From: Pseudomonadota bacterium
Lineage (GTDB): Bacteria > Pseudomonadota > Gammaproteobacteria > Burkholderiales > Rhodocyclaceae
Direction: 5' to 3'
NCBI GenBank assembly: GCA_018241665.1
Contig: JAFEDK010000021.1
Location: 1 to 64,000 of the forward strand
Length of the DNA: 64,000 bases
Below, piece after piece: positions 32,617 through 45,017 of this stretch (its first letter is position 1; each line of letters opens with the position of its first letter). The notes beneath the pieces were generated by a model, which saw only the letters and a program-made list of their open reading frames with translations, had not been told where the DNA came from and did no database searches. Position numbers and translations under genes: made by a program.

Positions 32617-33853
32617 GGTGCATCTCCTCCGAACGGTGGGCATCCCGGCGCAGGATTTCGGTGCGCGGGGAAAAGTTGAAGAACAGGGGCAGGCTGGCGG
32701 CGCCGATGGCGCCGGCGTCGGAGCCGAAACTGCCACGCACCAGCTCGGGCACGCCGCGGGCTTCCGGCGCGTTGGCAGCGAGGGCGCGGTGCAGGCGCTG
32801 GATCAGCGCGTCCACCAGGCCGGCGTCGATGTCGGCATCCACCACCACGGCGGGCAGGTCGAGCAGGCACAGGCTGGCGCGCAGCACCGGCGCCAGCGCA
32901 TCGACACAGTCGTCCAGCCATTCCTCGACAGCCGGGTGGCGCTGGCGCACGCACTCGGCCAGATCGTCGAGGGATTCGGCGGCGGCGCCCCAGTGGCGCA
33001 GGTGGCGGGCCAGCGCATGCAGCGAGGCGCGGGACAGCAGCAGGTCCCAGGCGCCGGCCGGGCGCGGGCTGGAGGCCAGGCGACCGGCCGGCACGGGCAT
33101 CACCGCGATGTCGCCGGCGTTGCCCTGGGTGCCGCGCAGGCAGTCGCCGTCCAGCGCGATGCCGCAGCCGATGACCGGGCCGAGAAAGACGTACAGGAAG
33201 TCGTCGTGGTCCTGGCCGCAGCCGTGGAACAGCTCGGCGATGGCGGCGGCGTTGCCGTCGTTCTCGCTGAAGACCGGCAGGCCGCTGGCTTCGCCGAGTT
33301 CGTAGGCGAAGTCGTAGTCGTCCCAGTCGTGGAAGTGGGCCTCGGCCATGTCCAGCTCGCGCAGCCAGGCGCCCAGGTTGTAGGGCTGGGCGACGCCGAT
33401 GCCGGTGAGGCGGCGCCGTTCGCTGTCACCGAGGGTGGCGAGCACGGCGTCCACGTCGGCGGCGACGATGGCCAGCGCTTCCTGCGGCGGCGGCAGCACC
33501 CGGTGATGGACGCGGCGCGCCAGGATGTGGCCGCCGAAGTCGAGCAGGGCGGTCTCGATGCTGTCCCGGTCGAGGCGCACGCCGATGGCGAAGGCGCCCT
33601 TCGGGTTGAGGCGGATCAGCGAGGCTGGCTGGCCGCGCTGGCCTTCCGCGCGGCGGCCGGTGAATTCAATGAGGCCGGCTTCTTCAAGGGCCTGGATGAT
33701 GGTGCCGACTGCCGTGTTGGTGAGGCCGGTGGCGCGGGCCAGGTCGGCCTTGGAGGCCTGGCCGCCGCGGCGCAGGGCCTGCAGCAGCAGGCGTTCGTTA
33801 TAGCGCCGCAGGCGGATCGAGTTGCGGCCGCGGCCGGCGCGGGGGTTGTGCAT
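32606..33853 (-). CDS. ROK-family transcriptional repressor of the sugar importer
   Basis: 415 residues: N-terminal winged helix (about 20-75; [20 protein letters not shown]) and a ROK sugar-binding domain ([17 protein letters not shown]). The zinc motif CxCGxxGC common in ROK proteins is absent ([13 protein letters not shown] stands in its place), as in some sugar-binding repressors. First gene of the operon with the ABC importer and kinase; a palindrome lies 26 bases upstream, consistent with autoregulation and induction by the imported sugar. Confidence 0.88.
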   Translation of the reverse strand: MHNPRAGRGRNSIRLRRYNERLLLQALRRGGQASKADLARATGLTNTAVGTIIQALEEAGLIEFTGRRAEGQRGQPASLIRLNPKGAFAIGVRLDRDSIETALLDFGGHILARRVHHRVLPPPQEALAIVAADVDAVLATLGDSERRRLTGIGVAQPYNLGAWLRELDMAEAHFHDWDDYDFAYELGEASGLPVFSENDGNAAAIAELFHGCGQDHDDFLYVFLGPVIGCGIALDGDCLRGTQGNAGDIAVMPVPAGRLASSPRPAGAWDLLLSRASLHALARHLRHWGAAAESLDDLAECVRQRHPAVEEWLDDCVDALAPVLRASLCLLDLPAVVVDADIDAGLVDALIQRLHRALAANAPEARGVPELVRGSFGSDAGAIGAASLPLFFNFSPRTEILRRDAHRSEEMHHEQ

Positions 33854-33878
33854 GGTGGTCTCCTCGTCCCGCTGTTTG

Positions 33879-33897
33879 TTAAATCAGGCTGGTTTAA
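33879..33897. promoter_or_regulatory. Probable operator of the ROK repressor
   Basis: TTAAATCAGGCTGGTTTAA is a 19-base imperfect palindrome (TTAAA.CA...TG.TTTAA) just upstream of the ROK gene and its promoter region. ROK repressors bind AT-rich inverted repeats of this size. Confidence 0.55.
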
Positions 33898-33938
33898 TTA
33901 ATCGGCCGGAACTGGTTTGGGGCTTTGTCGGCTTCAGT

Positions 33939-33967
33939 GCCGCGCAGCACCTATCGGGCTGCGCGGC
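33939..33967 (-). terminator. Hairpin after glk
   Basis: Perfect 10-base-pair stem GCCGCGCAGC/GCTGCGCGGC (33939-33948 with 33958-33967) and 9-base loop, 7 bases past the glk stop. No T run follows on the minus strand, so it may end transcription weakly or protect the zwf-glk message. Confidence 0.5.
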
Positions 33968-33973
33968 CTGTGC

Positions 33974-34960
33974 TCAGGGCGCCGTGGCGACGAAGCCCGG
34001 TGCGTCGCGCTCCAGCGCACGGGCCGCGCCGGCGAGGCCGGGGTAGGGCGCGCGGATCACATAGGTGGGGATGCGCGCCAGGTAGTCGCTGAAGCGTCCC
34101 TTCTGCTCGAAGCGGGCGCGGAAGGGCGAATGGGCGAAGTAGCTGCCGAGCTTGGGTACGATGCCGCCGCCGATGTACACCCCGCCGCGGGCGCCGAGCA
34201 CCAGGGCCAGGTTGGCGGCGACGGTGCCGAGCATCGCGCAGAAGATCTCCAGACTTTCGGCGCAGTAGGCGCAGCTGCCGTCGAGGCCGCGGGTGCTGAT
34301 CTCGGTTGCCGTGAGCGCCTCGGTTGCCACGCCGTGGCGGCGCGTCACCGCCTCGTAGAGGGCTTCAAGGCCGGGGCCGGACAGTACGCGCTCGGCCGAT
34401 ACATGCGGGAAACGCTGCCCGAGCAGGGCCACGATCTCGGCCTCGCGGCTGTCGCTGGCGGCCAGCGTGACGTGGCCGCCCTCGCCGTTGAGGGGGATGA
34501 AATCGTCGCCACAGGGCACCAGGCCGGAGATACCCAGGCCGGTGCCGGCACCGATCAAGGCGCGCGGGGCGTGGAGGTCCGGTGTGCCGTCGCCGATCTG
34601 CTCCAGCTCGTCCGCCGCCAGCGTCGGCAGAGCCAGGGCCAGCACGGTGAAGTCGTTGAGCACGCGCAGCTGCTGCAAGTCGAGGGCGGCGCGCAGGGCT
34701 TCGATGGAGAAGGACCAGTGGTGGTTGGTCATGCTCACCTCGTCACCGGTCACCGGGTTGGCGATGCCGATTGCGGCGCGCCGTAGGCGGGTTACGCCGA
34801 CCTGGGCCATGTAGTGGCGGATCGCGGCGGCGGGTGTGTCGTGATCGGCGCAGGGCAGGGTCAGCACGTCGCTGAACGGGGCGCCGGGGGTGCGCACCAG
34901 CGCGAAGCGGGCGTTGGTGCCGCCGATGTCGCCGATCAGGTCGGGAGCGGGAGTCGTCAT
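33974..34960 (-). CDS. glk: Glucokinase
   Basis: 328 residues of the bacterial Glk family (ATP-dependent, cytosolic). ATP and sugar motifs: LIGDIGGTNARFALV at residues 8-22, NDFTVLALAL, IGAGTGLGISGLV, LNGEGGHV and GGVYIGGGIVPKLGSYF. It follows zwf by 18 bases, so glucose is phosphorylated and oxidised by products of one operon. A second glucokinase is encoded at 48.9 kb fused to a regulator. Confidence 0.95.
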   Translation of the reverse strand: MTTPAPDLIGDIGGTNARFALVRTPGAPFSDVLTLPCADHDTPAAAIRHYMAQVGVTRLRRAAIGIANPVTGDEVSMTNHHWSFSIEALRAALDLQQLRVLNDFTVLALALPTLAADELEQIGDGTPDLHAPRALIGAGTGLGISGLVPCGDDFIPLNGEGGHVTLAASDSREAEIVALLGQRFPHVSAERVLSGPGLEALYEAVTRRHGVATEALTATEISTRGLDGSCAYCAESLEIFCAMLGTVAANLALVLGARGGVYIGGGIVPKLGSYFAHSPFRARFEQKGRFSDYLARIPTYVIRAPYPGLAGAARALERDAPGFVATAP

Positions 34961-34978
34961 GATGTCGGGCTCCGGGGC

Positions 34979-36439
34979 TTACAGTTCTTCGTGCCAGTTG
35001 AAGCCGTCGCGGCCGAGCAGGGCGCTCGCCGCGGCCGGGCCCCAGGTGCCGGCGGTGTAGGGCTTGGGTGCTTCGCCGCCGTCGCGCCACGCGTCCATGA
35101 TCGGCTCGACCCACGACCAGGCGGCTTCCTGCTCGTCGCGGCGCACGAACAGGGTCAGGTTGCCGCGCATCACGTCCATCAGCAGGCGCTCGTAGGCTTC
35201 CAGCCGGCGCGTGCGGAAAGTCTCGGCGAAATCCAGGTTGAGGTGCACCGGACGCAGCTGGATCACGTCGCCGGGCTGCTTGGCGAAGAGGTGCAGCTGC
35301 ACGGTCTCCTCGGGCTGCATCTGGATCACCATCCGGTTGGTGTGGGCGGTGTCGGCCGGTGCGCCGAAGATCGAGTGGGGCACGGCGCGGAAGTTGATGA
35401 CGATCTCGGCGACCTTCTCCTGCATGCGCTTGCCGGTGCGCAGGTAGAAGGGCACGCCGGCCCAGCGCCAGGTGTCCACCTCGGCCTTGATGGCGACGAA
35501 GGTCTCGGTGCGGCTGTCCGGCGGAATGCCCTGTTCCTGCAGGTAGCCGGGCACCGGCTGGCCGCCGCTGGCGCCGGCGCGGTACTGGCCGCGCACGGTG
35601 CGGGTGGACACCGCCGGGCCGCTGATCGGGCGCAGTGCGCGCAGGATCTTCAGCTTCTCGTCGCGCACCGCGTCGGCGGCGATGGAGGCGGGTGGTTCCA
35701 TGGCGACGATGCACAAGAGCTGCAGCAGGTGGTTCTGCACCATGTCGCGCATTGCGCCGGCCTTGTCGTAGAAGTCGCCGCGGGATTCCACGCCAAGCTG
35801 CTCGGCGACGGTGATCTGCACGTCGCGCACCCACTCGCGCCGCCACAGGGGCTCGAACAGTGCGTTGCCGAAGCGCAGCGCCAGCAGGTTCTGCACCGGC
35901 TCCTTACCCAGATAGTGGTCGATGCGATAGATCTGGTCTTCGCCGAAATAGCGGCCCACCTCGTCGTTGATCTGGCGGGACGAGGCGAGGTCGTGCCCAA
36001 GGGGCTTCTCTAGCACCACGCGGCTGCGGCCGTGGATCAGCCCGGCGCCGGCCAGGTTGCGGCAGGTGGCGGAAAACAGGCTCGGCGCGGTGGACAGGTA
36101 GTACACCCGCTCGCGGGACGCTGCTTCGCCGAGGCGCTCGGCAAGGGCGGCGTAACTGGCCGGCTCGAGGGCGTCGATGGCCAGGTAGTCGATCCGCTCG
36201 CAGAAGCGGGCCCATTCCGTCGAGTCGAAATCCGCGCCCAGATACTGCTCGCAGTTGCGCGTGGCGATCTCCAGATAGGCCTGTGTGTCGAGCGTTTCAC
36301 GCGCCACCGCGATGAGCCGTGCGCCGGTGGGCAGCAGACTGTCCTTCTGCAAGTGATAGAGCGCTGGCAGCAGCTTGCGCATCACCAGGTCGCCGGTGCC
36401 GCCAAACAGCACCAGGTCGATTTCCTTGATATCCCGCAT
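34979..36439 (-). CDS. zwf: Glucose-6-phosphate 1-dehydrogenase
   Basis: 486 residues. The NADP site ([19 protein letters not shown]), the VLEKPLGHD block and the active-site motif [14 protein letters not shown] are complete. It makes 6-phosphogluconolactone and NADPH, the entry step of the ED and pentose phosphate routes. AAGGA precedes the ATG. Its upstream region carries a HexR-type palindrome at 36496-36510, pointing to joint control with edd, pgl and lamB. Confidence 0.97.
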   Translation of the reverse strand: MRDIKEIDLVLFGGTGDLVMRKLLPALYHLQKDSLLPTGARLIAVARETLDTQAYLEIATRNCEQYLGADFDSTEWARFCERIDYLAIDALEPASYAALAERLGEAASRERVYYLSTAPSLFSATCRNLAGAGLIHGRSRVVLEKPLGHDLASSRQINDEVGRYFGEDQIYRIDHYLGKEPVQNLLALRFGNALFEPLWRREWVRDVQITVAEQLGVESRGDFYDKAGAMRDMVQNHLLQLLCIVAMEPPASIAADAVRDEKLKILRALRPISGPAVSTRTVRGQYRAGASGGQPVPGYLQEQGIPPDSRTETFVAIKAEVDTWRWAGVPFYLRTGKRMQEKVAEIVINFRAVPHSIFGAPADTAHTNRMVIQMQPEETVQLHLFAKQPGDVIQLRPVHLNLDFAETFRTRRLEAYERLLMDVMRGNLTLFVRRDEQEAAWSWVEPIMDAWRDGGEAPKPYTAGTWGPAAASALLGRDGFNWHEEL

Positions 36440-36495
36440 CTCCGTTCCTTCATGTGCGTGCGATGCATGAGAGCGTCGCGTTGTTTTATCTAGTA

Positions 36496-36510
36496 TGTAG
36501 TAAAAGTACG
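36496..36510. promoter_or_regulatory. HexR-type operator before zwf
   Basis: TGTAGTAAAAGTACG matches the HexR palindrome TGTARTNNNAYTACA in all but the last base. It lies 57 bases before the zwf ATG. Further TGTAG half-sites are at 36532 and 36558 in an AT-rich stretch. Confidence 0.65.
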
Positions 36511-36689
36511 GAAAAGCAAGAATATTTTATTTGTAGATAAATTAGTGAGTTCATTTTTGTAGTCGAGAACAGGCTTTGCAGTGAGATCCTTTCTGCTGTG
36601 TATCTGCGTAATGGCGCTTTAATACTGGGGATTACTATGTAATGGCGGGGTCGTGCAAAGATTTTGTTTAATCTCGCTTGTGTTTTGTT

Positions 36690-36704
36690 TGTAGCTTAAC
36701 TACA
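36690..36704. promoter_or_regulatory. HexR-type operator before lamB
   Basis: TGTAGCTTAACTACA has perfect TGTAG/CTACA arms. A further CTACA half-site follows at 36726-36730. It is about 140 bases upstream of the porin gene, in a 405-base divergent region shared with zwf, and is the best-conserved HexR box in the window. Confidence 0.7.
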
Positions 36705-36818
36705 CTCGAATCCAGTTAAACAAAACTACATTCACTTCACGAGTGGTCGGAAAAGAGGGGTTCCGGCCGATGGCCTGAAGTTGGGGCAGCCCGCGGTGGA
36801 TGTAATGGATGGCTTTGA

Positions 36819-38162
<1,344 letters not shown>

Positions 38163-38357
38163 TCGGGTCCGGCTCGCCGGGGGTGGCGCGGAGGGTGTCT
38201 TCCCCTCTCCCTAGTGCGCTCTCCGTGTTATCCCCGGCAGATCCGGACACCGTTTTGTGATGTGATCGCGAAAATCCCGGCCGGTGTGGCGCAGCTTGTC
38301 GCCACGGCCCGCCGGGCCATACTCAAGAATGAATCTGCTTCCCCAGGAGGAAGAGCG

Positions 38358-39614
38358 ATGAAGACCCTGATCAAGACCCTGCACGCCGCGCTGATGAGCA
38401 CCTCCCTGCTGGCCGCGGCTGGCGCCCAGGCCGCCGACGTGGAAGTGCTGCACTGGTGGACCGCTGGCGGCGAAGCCCGCTCGGTGGCCGAGCTGAAGAA
38501 GATGCTCGAGGCCAAGGGCCACAAGTGGAAGGACTTCGCAGTGGCCGGCGGCGGCGGCGAGAACGCCATGACTGTCCTGAAGTCCCGCGTGGTTTCCGGC
38601 AATCCGCCGACCGCCGCGCAGATCAAGGGGCCGAGCATTCAGGAGTGGGGCGCCGAAGGTGTGCTGGCCAATATGAACGACGTGGCCAAGGCCGGTAACT
38701 GGGACGGCCTGCTGCCGCCCGTCGTGGCCAACGTAATGAAGTACAAGGGCAACTACGTGGCGGTGCCGGTGAATGTGCACCGGGTGAACTGGATGTGGGC
38801 CAACCCGGAAGTCTTCAAGAAGGCCGGGGTGGCGATTCCCAAGACCTGGGACGAATTCCCCGCCGCCGCCGAGAAGCTGCAGAAGGCCGGCTTCATCCCG
38901 GTGGCCCACGGCGGCCAGCCCTGGCAGGACTTCACGGTGTTCGAATCGGTGGTGATGGGCGTCGGCGGCCCGGCCTTCTACAAGAAGGCGCTGGTGGACC
39001 TGGACCAGGCCTCGCTGAAGGGCCCGACGATGATCAAGGCGCTGGAAACCCTGCAGATGGTGCGCAAGTACATCGACAAGGACGCCGCCAACCGGGACTG
39101 GAACCTGGCCACCGCGATGGTCATCAACGGCAAGGCGGCCATGCAGTTCATGGGTGACTGGGCCAAGGGCGAATTCAGCGCCGCCGGCAAGAAGCCCGGC
39201 AAGGACTACGTGTGCCTGCCGGCGCCGGGCACCGCCAACGCCTTCACCTTCAACATCGACAGCCTGGTGATGTTCACGCAGAAGTCGGCCGACGCGAAGA
39301 AGGGCCAGCAGGACCTCGCCACCGCGGTGATGAGCCCCGAGTTCCAGGAAGTCTTCAACCTCAACAAGGGATCGATCCCGGCCCGCCAGGGCATGGACCT
39401 CGCCAAGTTCGACGACTGTGCCAAGCAGTCCGCCGCCGACTTCACCGCCAGCGCCAAGAGCGGCGGGCTGGTGCCGAGCATCGCCCACCAGATGGCGGTG
39501 CCGGCAGCGACCGCCGGGGCGATCCAGGACGTGGTGACCCAGTTCTTCAACAGCCACACGATGACGGCCAAGGCCGCCGCCGACAAGCTGGCCCTGGCCG
39601 CGAAGGTCCGGTAA
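38358..39614 (+). CDS. gtsA: Glucose-type ABC transporter periplasmic binding protein
   Basis: 418 residues: signal peptide ([25 protein letters not shown]) and a type 1 extracellular solute-binding domain. [40 protein letters not shown] and [12 protein letters not shown] are close to the glucose-binding GtsA proteins of pseudomonads. AGGAGG lies upstream. It heads the operon with two permeases and an ATPase and adjoins the lamB porin. Mannose could also be bound. Confidence 0.9.
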   Translation: MKTLIKTLHAALMSTSLLAAAGAQAADVEVLHWWTAGGEARSVAELKKMLEAKGHKWKDFAVAGGGGENAMTVLKSRVVSGNPPTAAQIKGPSIQEWGAEGVLANMNDVAKAGNWDGLLPPVVANVMKYKGNYVAVPVNVHRVNWMWANPEVFKKAGVAIPKTWDEFPAAAEKLQKAGFIPVAHGGQPWQDFTVFESVVMGVGGPAFYKKALVDLDQASLKGPTMIKALETLQMVRKYIDKDAANRDWNLATAMVINGKAAMQFMGDWAKGEFSAAGKKPGKDYVCLPAPGTANAFTFNIDSLVMFTQKSADAKKGQQDLATAVMSPEFQEVFNLNKGSIPARQGMDLAKFDDCAKQSAADFTASAKSGGLVPSIAHQMAVPAATAGAIQDVVTQFFNSHTMTAKAAADKLALAAKVR

Positions 39615-39629
39615 CCGCGCAGCAAGAAC

Positions 39630-39654
39630 GGCCCGGCCACGAACGAGCCGGGCC
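39630..39654 (+). other. Intercistronic hairpin after the binding protein gene
   Basis: Stem GGCCCGGC/GCCGGGCC (39630-39637 with 39647-39654), 9-base loop, no T run, 15 bases past the stop. A second small hairpin (39672-39688) follows before the permease ribosome site. Such structures commonly stabilise the binding-protein transcript over that of the permeases. Confidence 0.5.
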
Positions 39655-39707
39655 CGTGATAACAGATCCCGCCGCGGCAGCGCCGCGGACGGGGTGGAGG
39701 ACGACAA

Positions 39708-40646
39708 ATGAACGCGACGGTGCTTTCTTCAACCACCGCTCCGGCGGCCCGGCCTGTCCGGCGCTGCCGATGGTGCGACACCCTGGATGCGTGGCTGCCG
39801 AAGCTGGTGGTGGCGCCTACCTTCGTGTGCTCCCTGGTCTTCGTGTATGGCTACATCCTGTGGACCGCGGTGCTCTCCCTGACCCCCTCGCGCCTGCTGC
39901 CGAACTATGAGTTCGCCGGGCTGGTCCAGTACGAGGCCCTGTTCGACAACGAGCGCTGGTGGCAGGCCCTGTCCAACCTGGCCGTGTTCGGCGGCGGCTT
40001 CATCGTCATCTGCCTGGCCGTGGGCCTGTTGCTGGCGGTGCTGCTGGACCAGAAGATCCGCGCCGAGGGCTTCATCCGCTCGATCTACCTGTACCCGATG
40101 GCGCTGTCCTTCATCGTCACCGGTACGGCCTGGAAGTGGATCCTCAACCCGGAGTTCGGCATCGAGAAGCTGGTGCACGACTGGGGCTTCACCAGCTTCA
40201 CCTTTGACTGGCTGATCGATCCGGAATGGTCTATCTACACCGTGATCGTCGCCGCCGTGTGGCAGTCGTCGGGCTTCGTGATGGCGCTGTTCCTGGCCGG
40301 GCTGCGCGGCATCGACGACTCGATCATCAAGGCGGCCCAGGTGGACGGCGCCTCGATGCCGACGATCTACCGCCGCATCATCATCCCGAGCCTGCGCCCG
40401 GTGTTCTTCTCCAGCTTCATGATCCTGGCCCACATCGCGGTCAAGAGCTTCGACCTGGTGATGGCCCTGACCAACGGCGGGCCGGGCTTCTCCAGCGACC
40501 TGCCGGCGACCTTCATGTACTCCTTCGCCTTCACGCGCAACCAGATCGGCCTCGGCGCCGCCAGCGCGATGATGATGCTGATGATCGTGGTGGCCGTCGT
40601 CGTCCCCTTCATGTACTCGGAAATGCGGAGGTCCCGCCATGGCTGA
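39708..40646 (+). CDS. gtsB: Glucose-type ABC transporter permease 1
   Basis: 312 residues with six membrane helices of the MalF/GtsB type. The cytoplasmic EAA loop reads GIDDSIIKAAQVDGASMPTI. YPMALSFIVTGTAWKWILNP and GGPGFSSDLPATFMY are typical of sugar permeases. It overlaps the next gene by 8 bases. Forms the inner-membrane channel with the second permease. Confidence 0.92.
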   Translation: MNATVLSSTTAPAARPVRRCRWCDTLDAWLPKLVVAPTFVCSLVFVYGYILWTAVLSLTPSRLLPNYEFAGLVQYEALFDNERWWQALSNLAVFGGGFIVICLAVGLLLAVLLDQKIRAEGFIRSIYLYPMALSFIVTGTAWKWILNPEFGIEKLVHDWGFTSFTFDWLIDPEWSIYTVIVAAVWQSSGFVMALFLAGLRGIDDSIIKAAQVDGASMPTIYRRIIIPSLRPVFFSSFMILAHIAVKSFDLVMALTNGGPGFSSDLPATFMYSFAFTRNQIGLGAASAMMMLMIVVAVVVPFMYSEMRRSRHG

Positions 40647-41520
40647 CATGTCTGTTGCTCACACCGCGGGCGCCTCGAAGCTTGGCCGCTTCATCATCTA
40701 CGGGCTGCTGGCGCTGGTGTGCCTGTACTACCTGATGCCGCTGTTCGTGATGTTGTCGACTTCGCTGAAGAGCCTCGACGAGATCCGCGCCGGCAACCTG
40801 CTGTCGCTGCCCGGCGAGTTTCGCACCGACGCCTGGGTGAAGGCCTGGGATTCGGCCTGCACCGGCGTGCAGTGCGGGGGCCTCAAGGGCTTCTTCTGGA
40901 ACTCGGTGTCTTTCGTGGTGCCGGCGGTGGTGATCTCGACGATGATCGGCGCCTTCAACGGCTACGCGCTGACCATGTACCGCTTCCGCGGCAGCGACCT
41001 GGTCTTCGGCATGCTGATGATCGGCTGCTTCATCCCCTTCCAGGTGGTGCTGCTGCCGATGGCCCAGACCCTCGGCGCGCTGGGCATCGCCAACTCGACC
41101 CTCGGCCTGGTCTTCGTGCATGTGGTGTATGGCGCGGCTTTCACGACGCTGTTCTTCCGCAACTACTACGTGACGATCCCGGACGAGCTGGTGAAGGCGG
41201 CCAAGATCGACGGTGCCGGTTTCCTGCGCATCTTCTTCAGCATCATCCTGCCGCTGTCGGTGCCGATCATCGTGGTCAGCGTGATCTGGCAATTCACCCA
41301 GGTGTGGAACGACTTCCTGTTCGGCGTGGTGTTCTCGTCCGGTGACCGCCAGCCGATCACCGTGGCGCTGAACAACCTGGTGAATACCTCCACCGGGGTC
41401 AAGGAATACAACGTGGACATGGCCGCCGCCATCATCGCGGCGCTGCCGACCCTGCTGGTGTACATCGTTGCCGGCAAGTACTTCGTGCGTGGCCTGACCG
41501 CCGGTGCGGTCAAGGGCTGA
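40639..41520 (+). CDS. gtsC: Glucose-type ABC transporter permease 2
   Basis: 293 residues with six helices of the MalG/GtsC type. EAA-type loop: IPDELVKAAKIDGAGFLRIF; end TAGAVKG. YYLMPLFVMLSTSLKS near the N-terminus is also typical. Coupled by overlap to the preceding permease and followed 27 bases later by the ATPase. Confidence 0.92.
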   Translation: MADMSVAHTAGASKLGRFIIYGLLALVCLYYLMPLFVMLSTSLKSLDEIRAGNLLSLPGEFRTDAWVKAWDSACTGVQCGGLKGFFWNSVSFVVPAVVISTMIGAFNGYALTMYRFRGSDLVFGMLMIGCFIPFQVVLLPMAQTLGALGIANSTLGLVFVHVVYGAAFTTLFFRNYYVTIPDELVKAAKIDGAGFLRIFFSIILPLSVPIIVVSVIWQFTQVWNDFLFGVVFSSGDRQPITVALNNLVNTSTGVKEYNVDMAAAIIAALPTLLVYIVAGKYFVRGLTAGAVKG

Positions 41521-41547
41521 CAAGACAAATACAGGAGTGAGACGAAA

Positions 41548-42660
<1,113 letters not shown>

Positions 42661-42672
42661 TGCCGCCGCAGA

Positions 42673-42722
42673 CGGCGCTGCCGGCGGCGGATTACGCCGC
42701 TCGCAGCGCCGTTTTCCTTTTT
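42673..42722 (+). terminator. Intrinsic terminator of the glucose importer operon
   Basis: Outer stem CGGCGCTG/CAGCGCCG (42673-42680 with 42704-42711) with an inner GCGGCG/CGCCGC pairing, followed by TTTTCCTTTTT. It begins 12 bases after the ATPase stop. Confidence 0.8.
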
Positions 42723-42742
42723 GCGTCTTCTTGCGCCGTCCG

Positions 42743-43531
42743 TCAGGCGGCCGAGCGTTGCAGGCGCATCGCCACCGCAAAGCGGTCGGCCGGATGGACG
42801 GTGAGCGACACCTCGAAAATCTGGCCGGCCGCGTCGAAGTACTGGCGCAGGATCTCCAGCCCCGCCATGCCGGGGCTGACTTGCAGCGCCCGGGCCATTT
42901 CCTCGCCGATCGTCATGGCCCGGATCACCTGGCGGATCTCCGCCACGTGGCGGCCGTAGCGCCGCTCGATCAGCGTGCTGACCAGCGTGTCCGGCGACGC
43001 CCGCACCACTTCCCCGATCTCTGCGTAGAGCGGATCCACATAGACGTCGGTCCAGCCCACCGGGCGCTGGCTGGCGCTGTCCACCCGCAGGCTGGAGATG
43101 CGCAGCCAGCGGCTGCCGCCCGCGCAGCCGAGGGCCTTGGCCAGCTCGCCGCTGGCGGTCGTCTCTTCGATGGACTGCACGACGCGGACGTTGCTGCTAC
43201 CGAACTGGATCAGGTCTTCCAGCGAGCTCAGGGACGGACGGAAGTCATTCTTCGGCGCGGCGGACTCGACCCGCGTTCCTGCATTTTTCTTCCGAGACAC
43301 CAGACCGAGTTGCTGCAGCTCCTGCAGCGCCGCGCGCACGGTGTGGCGGCTGGTGTTGTACAGCCCGCACAGCTCCAGCTCGCCGGGCAGCACGCTGCCG
43401 ACCGGGTAACGGCCGGAGGTGATGGCTTCGGTCAGTTCCTGCGCGATCTCGCTGAAATGGGGTTTGGCGGCCGTTTTTTTCATGGGCCGCATTTTACGCT
43501 GAGATAGGGCTTGCGATTTATGTTCGGACAT
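42743..43531 (-). CDS. GntR/HutC-family transcriptional regulator
   Basis: About 262 residues: N-terminal winged helix (about 25-90; GSVLPGELELCGLYNTSRHTVRAALQEL) and a C-terminal UTRA ligand domain (about 110-255). It faces away from the lyase-dctA operon, and tandem palindromes lie between them. Starts at 43531, 43492 and 43483 are all possible. None has a good ribosome site, and the first overlaps an operator-like palindrome, so a leaderless message is possible. UTRA domains bind small effectors, probably the dicarboxylate or amino acid handled by the operon. Confidence 0.87.
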   Translation of the reverse strand: MSEHKSQALSQRKMRPMKKTAAKPHFSEIAQELTEAITSGRYPVGSVLPGELELCGLYNTSRHTVRAALQELQQLGLVSRKKNAGTRVESAAPKNDFRPSLSSLEDLIQFGSSNVRVVQSIEETTASGELAKALGCAGGSRWLRISSLRVDSASQRPVGWTDVYVDPLYAEIGEVVRASPDTLVSTLIERRYGRHVAEIRQVIRAMTIGEEMARALQVSPGMAGLEILRQYFDAAGQIFEVSLTVHPADRFAVAMRLQRSAA

Positions 43532-43557
43532 ATTAAATTAAATACATGTCCGGACAT
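43519..43557. promoter_or_regulatory. Tandem operators of the GntR regulator
   Basis: TATGTTCGGACATA (43519-43532) and the perfect palindrome ATGTCCGGACAT (43546-43557) repeat the same TGTCCGGACA core about 26 bases apart, centre to centre. They sit between the divergent gntR and lyase genes and one covers the first possible GntR start. Confidence 0.75.
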
Positions 43558-43624
43558 ATTGAGTCTGGACCCGCAAACCGCCCGACACCCGTCGAGCCCA
43601 GACAAGACCCAGAAGGAGACACAG

Positions 43625-44998
43625 ATGTCCAATTTCGCACCCATGGCCAGCACCGTCGTCGATTCCATCCTGTTCCGCGATGCCTTCGGCACGGCCGCCA
43701 TGCGCGGCCTGTTTTCCGACGTGGCGCTGATCCAGCGCTACATCGACACCGAAGTGGCGCTGGCCCGGGCCGAGGCCAAGGTCGGCGTGATCCCCGCCGA
43801 GGCGGCCGAGGTGATCGCCCGTGAATCGAAAATCGAGCGCATCGACTTCGACCACATGCGCCATGAGACGGACATCGTCGGTTACCCGATCCTGCCGCTG
43901 GTGCACCAGTTGGTGGAGATGTGCGGCGAGGCCGGCCGCTACGTGCATTGGGGCGCGACGACCCAGGACATCATGGATACCGCCGTCGCACTGCAGGTGC
44001 GCGATGCGCTGGACGTCATCGACGGCGACATCCGCGCGCTGCGCCAGATCCTGACCGATCTGGCGGTGAAGCACCGCGACACCCCGATGGCCGGCCGTAC
44101 CCACCTGCAGCAGGCGCTGCCGGTGACCTTCGGCTACAAGGTGGCGATCTGGCTGGCGATGTTCGACCGCCACCAGCAGCGCCTTGCCGAGCTGCGCCCG
44201 CGCGTGGCCGTGGTCGAATTTGCCGGTGCTGCGGGTACGCTGGCCTCGCTGGGTGACAAGGGTTTCGAGGTGCAGCAGGCGCTGGCCGCGGAGCTCGGCC
44301 TGGGCGTGCCGGCCACCACCTGGCACGTGGCGCGCGATGGCTTCGCCGAAGCCGTCAATCTGCTGGCGCTGGTCACCGGCTCCCTGGGCAAGATTGCGCT
44401 GGACATCATGATCATGGCGTCCACCGAATTCGCCGAGGTCTACGAGCCCTTCGTGAAGGGCCGTGGCGCCAGCAGCACGATGCCGCAGAAGCGCAACCCG
44501 ATCTCCAGCGAGCTGATGCTGGCGGCGGCCAAGGCGGTGCGCCAGCACGCCGGCCTGATGGTGGACGCGATGATCCAGGACTTCGAGCGCGCCACCGGTC
44601 CCTGGCACGCGGAGTGGATCGCCATTCCCGAGAGCTTCATCCTGACCGCCGGCGCGCTGCACCAGGCCAAGTTTGCATTGGGCGGGCTGATCGTCGATAC
44701 CGAGCAGATGAAGAAGAACCTCGGCATCAGCAGGGGCCTGATCGTCGCCGAAGCGGTGATGATGGGCCTTGCGCCCTTCACCGGTCGCCAGCAGGCCCAC
44801 GACATCGTTTACGACGCCTGCCGTACGGTCAATGACAAGGGCGGTACGCTGGCCGAAGCCCTGGCGGCGCTGCCGGCGGTGACCGAACACTTTGACCGCG
44901 CCGCCATCGACCGCCTGACCGACCCAGCCAACTACCTGGGCCTGGCGCCGCAGATGGTGGACCGGGCGATCGAGCTGTCCCGGGCCAACGCAGCCTGA
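43625..44998 (+). CDS. Fumarase/aspartase-superfamily lyase (PcaB/adenylosuccinate lyase-like)
   Basis: 457 residues. The superfamily signature SSTMPQKRNPISSE lies near residue 285 and the earlier conserved HWGATTQDIMDTA and GRTHLQQALPVTFGYK blocks hold the catalytic residues. A C-terminal ADSL_C-type end is present. The closest groups are 3-carboxymuconate cycloisomerase and adenylosuccinate lyase-like enzymes of unknown substrate. It forms an operon with a DctA-type carrier and faces a GntR gene, so it probably releases fumarate or another unsaturated acid from an imported dicarboxylate adduct. Strong AAGGAG site. It is unlikely to be the housekeeping purine enzyme. Confidence 0.8.
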   Translation: MSNFAPMASTVVDSILFRDAFGTAAMRGLFSDVALIQRYIDTEVALARAEAKVGVIPAEAAEVIARESKIERIDFDHMRHETDIVGYPILPLVHQLVEMCGEAGRYVHWGATTQDIMDTAVALQVRDALDVIDGDIRALRQILTDLAVKHRDTPMAGRTHLQQALPVTFGYKVAIWLAMFDRHQQRLAELRPRVAVVEFAGAAGTLASLGDKGFEVQQALAAELGLGVPATTWHVARDGFAEAVNLLALVTGSLGKIALDIMIMASTEFAEVYEPFVKGRGASSTMPQKRNPISSELMLAAAKAVRQHAGLMVDAMIQDFERATGPWHAEWIAIPESFILTAGALHQAKFALGGLIVDTEQMKKNLGISRGLIVAEAVMMGLAPFTGRQQAHDIVYDACRTVNDKGGTLAEALAALPAVTEHFDRAAIDRLTDPANYLGLAPQMVDRAIELSRANAA

Positions 44999-45017
44999 TG
45001 GGCATCGCGAGGAGACA

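Noticed and set aside
43625-44998. Lyase as the purine-pathway adenylosuccinate lyase purB
   Set aside because: Operon with a dicarboxylate carrier and divergent GntR with dedicated operators argue for a catabolic role; sequence blocks are nearer the PcaB-like branch.
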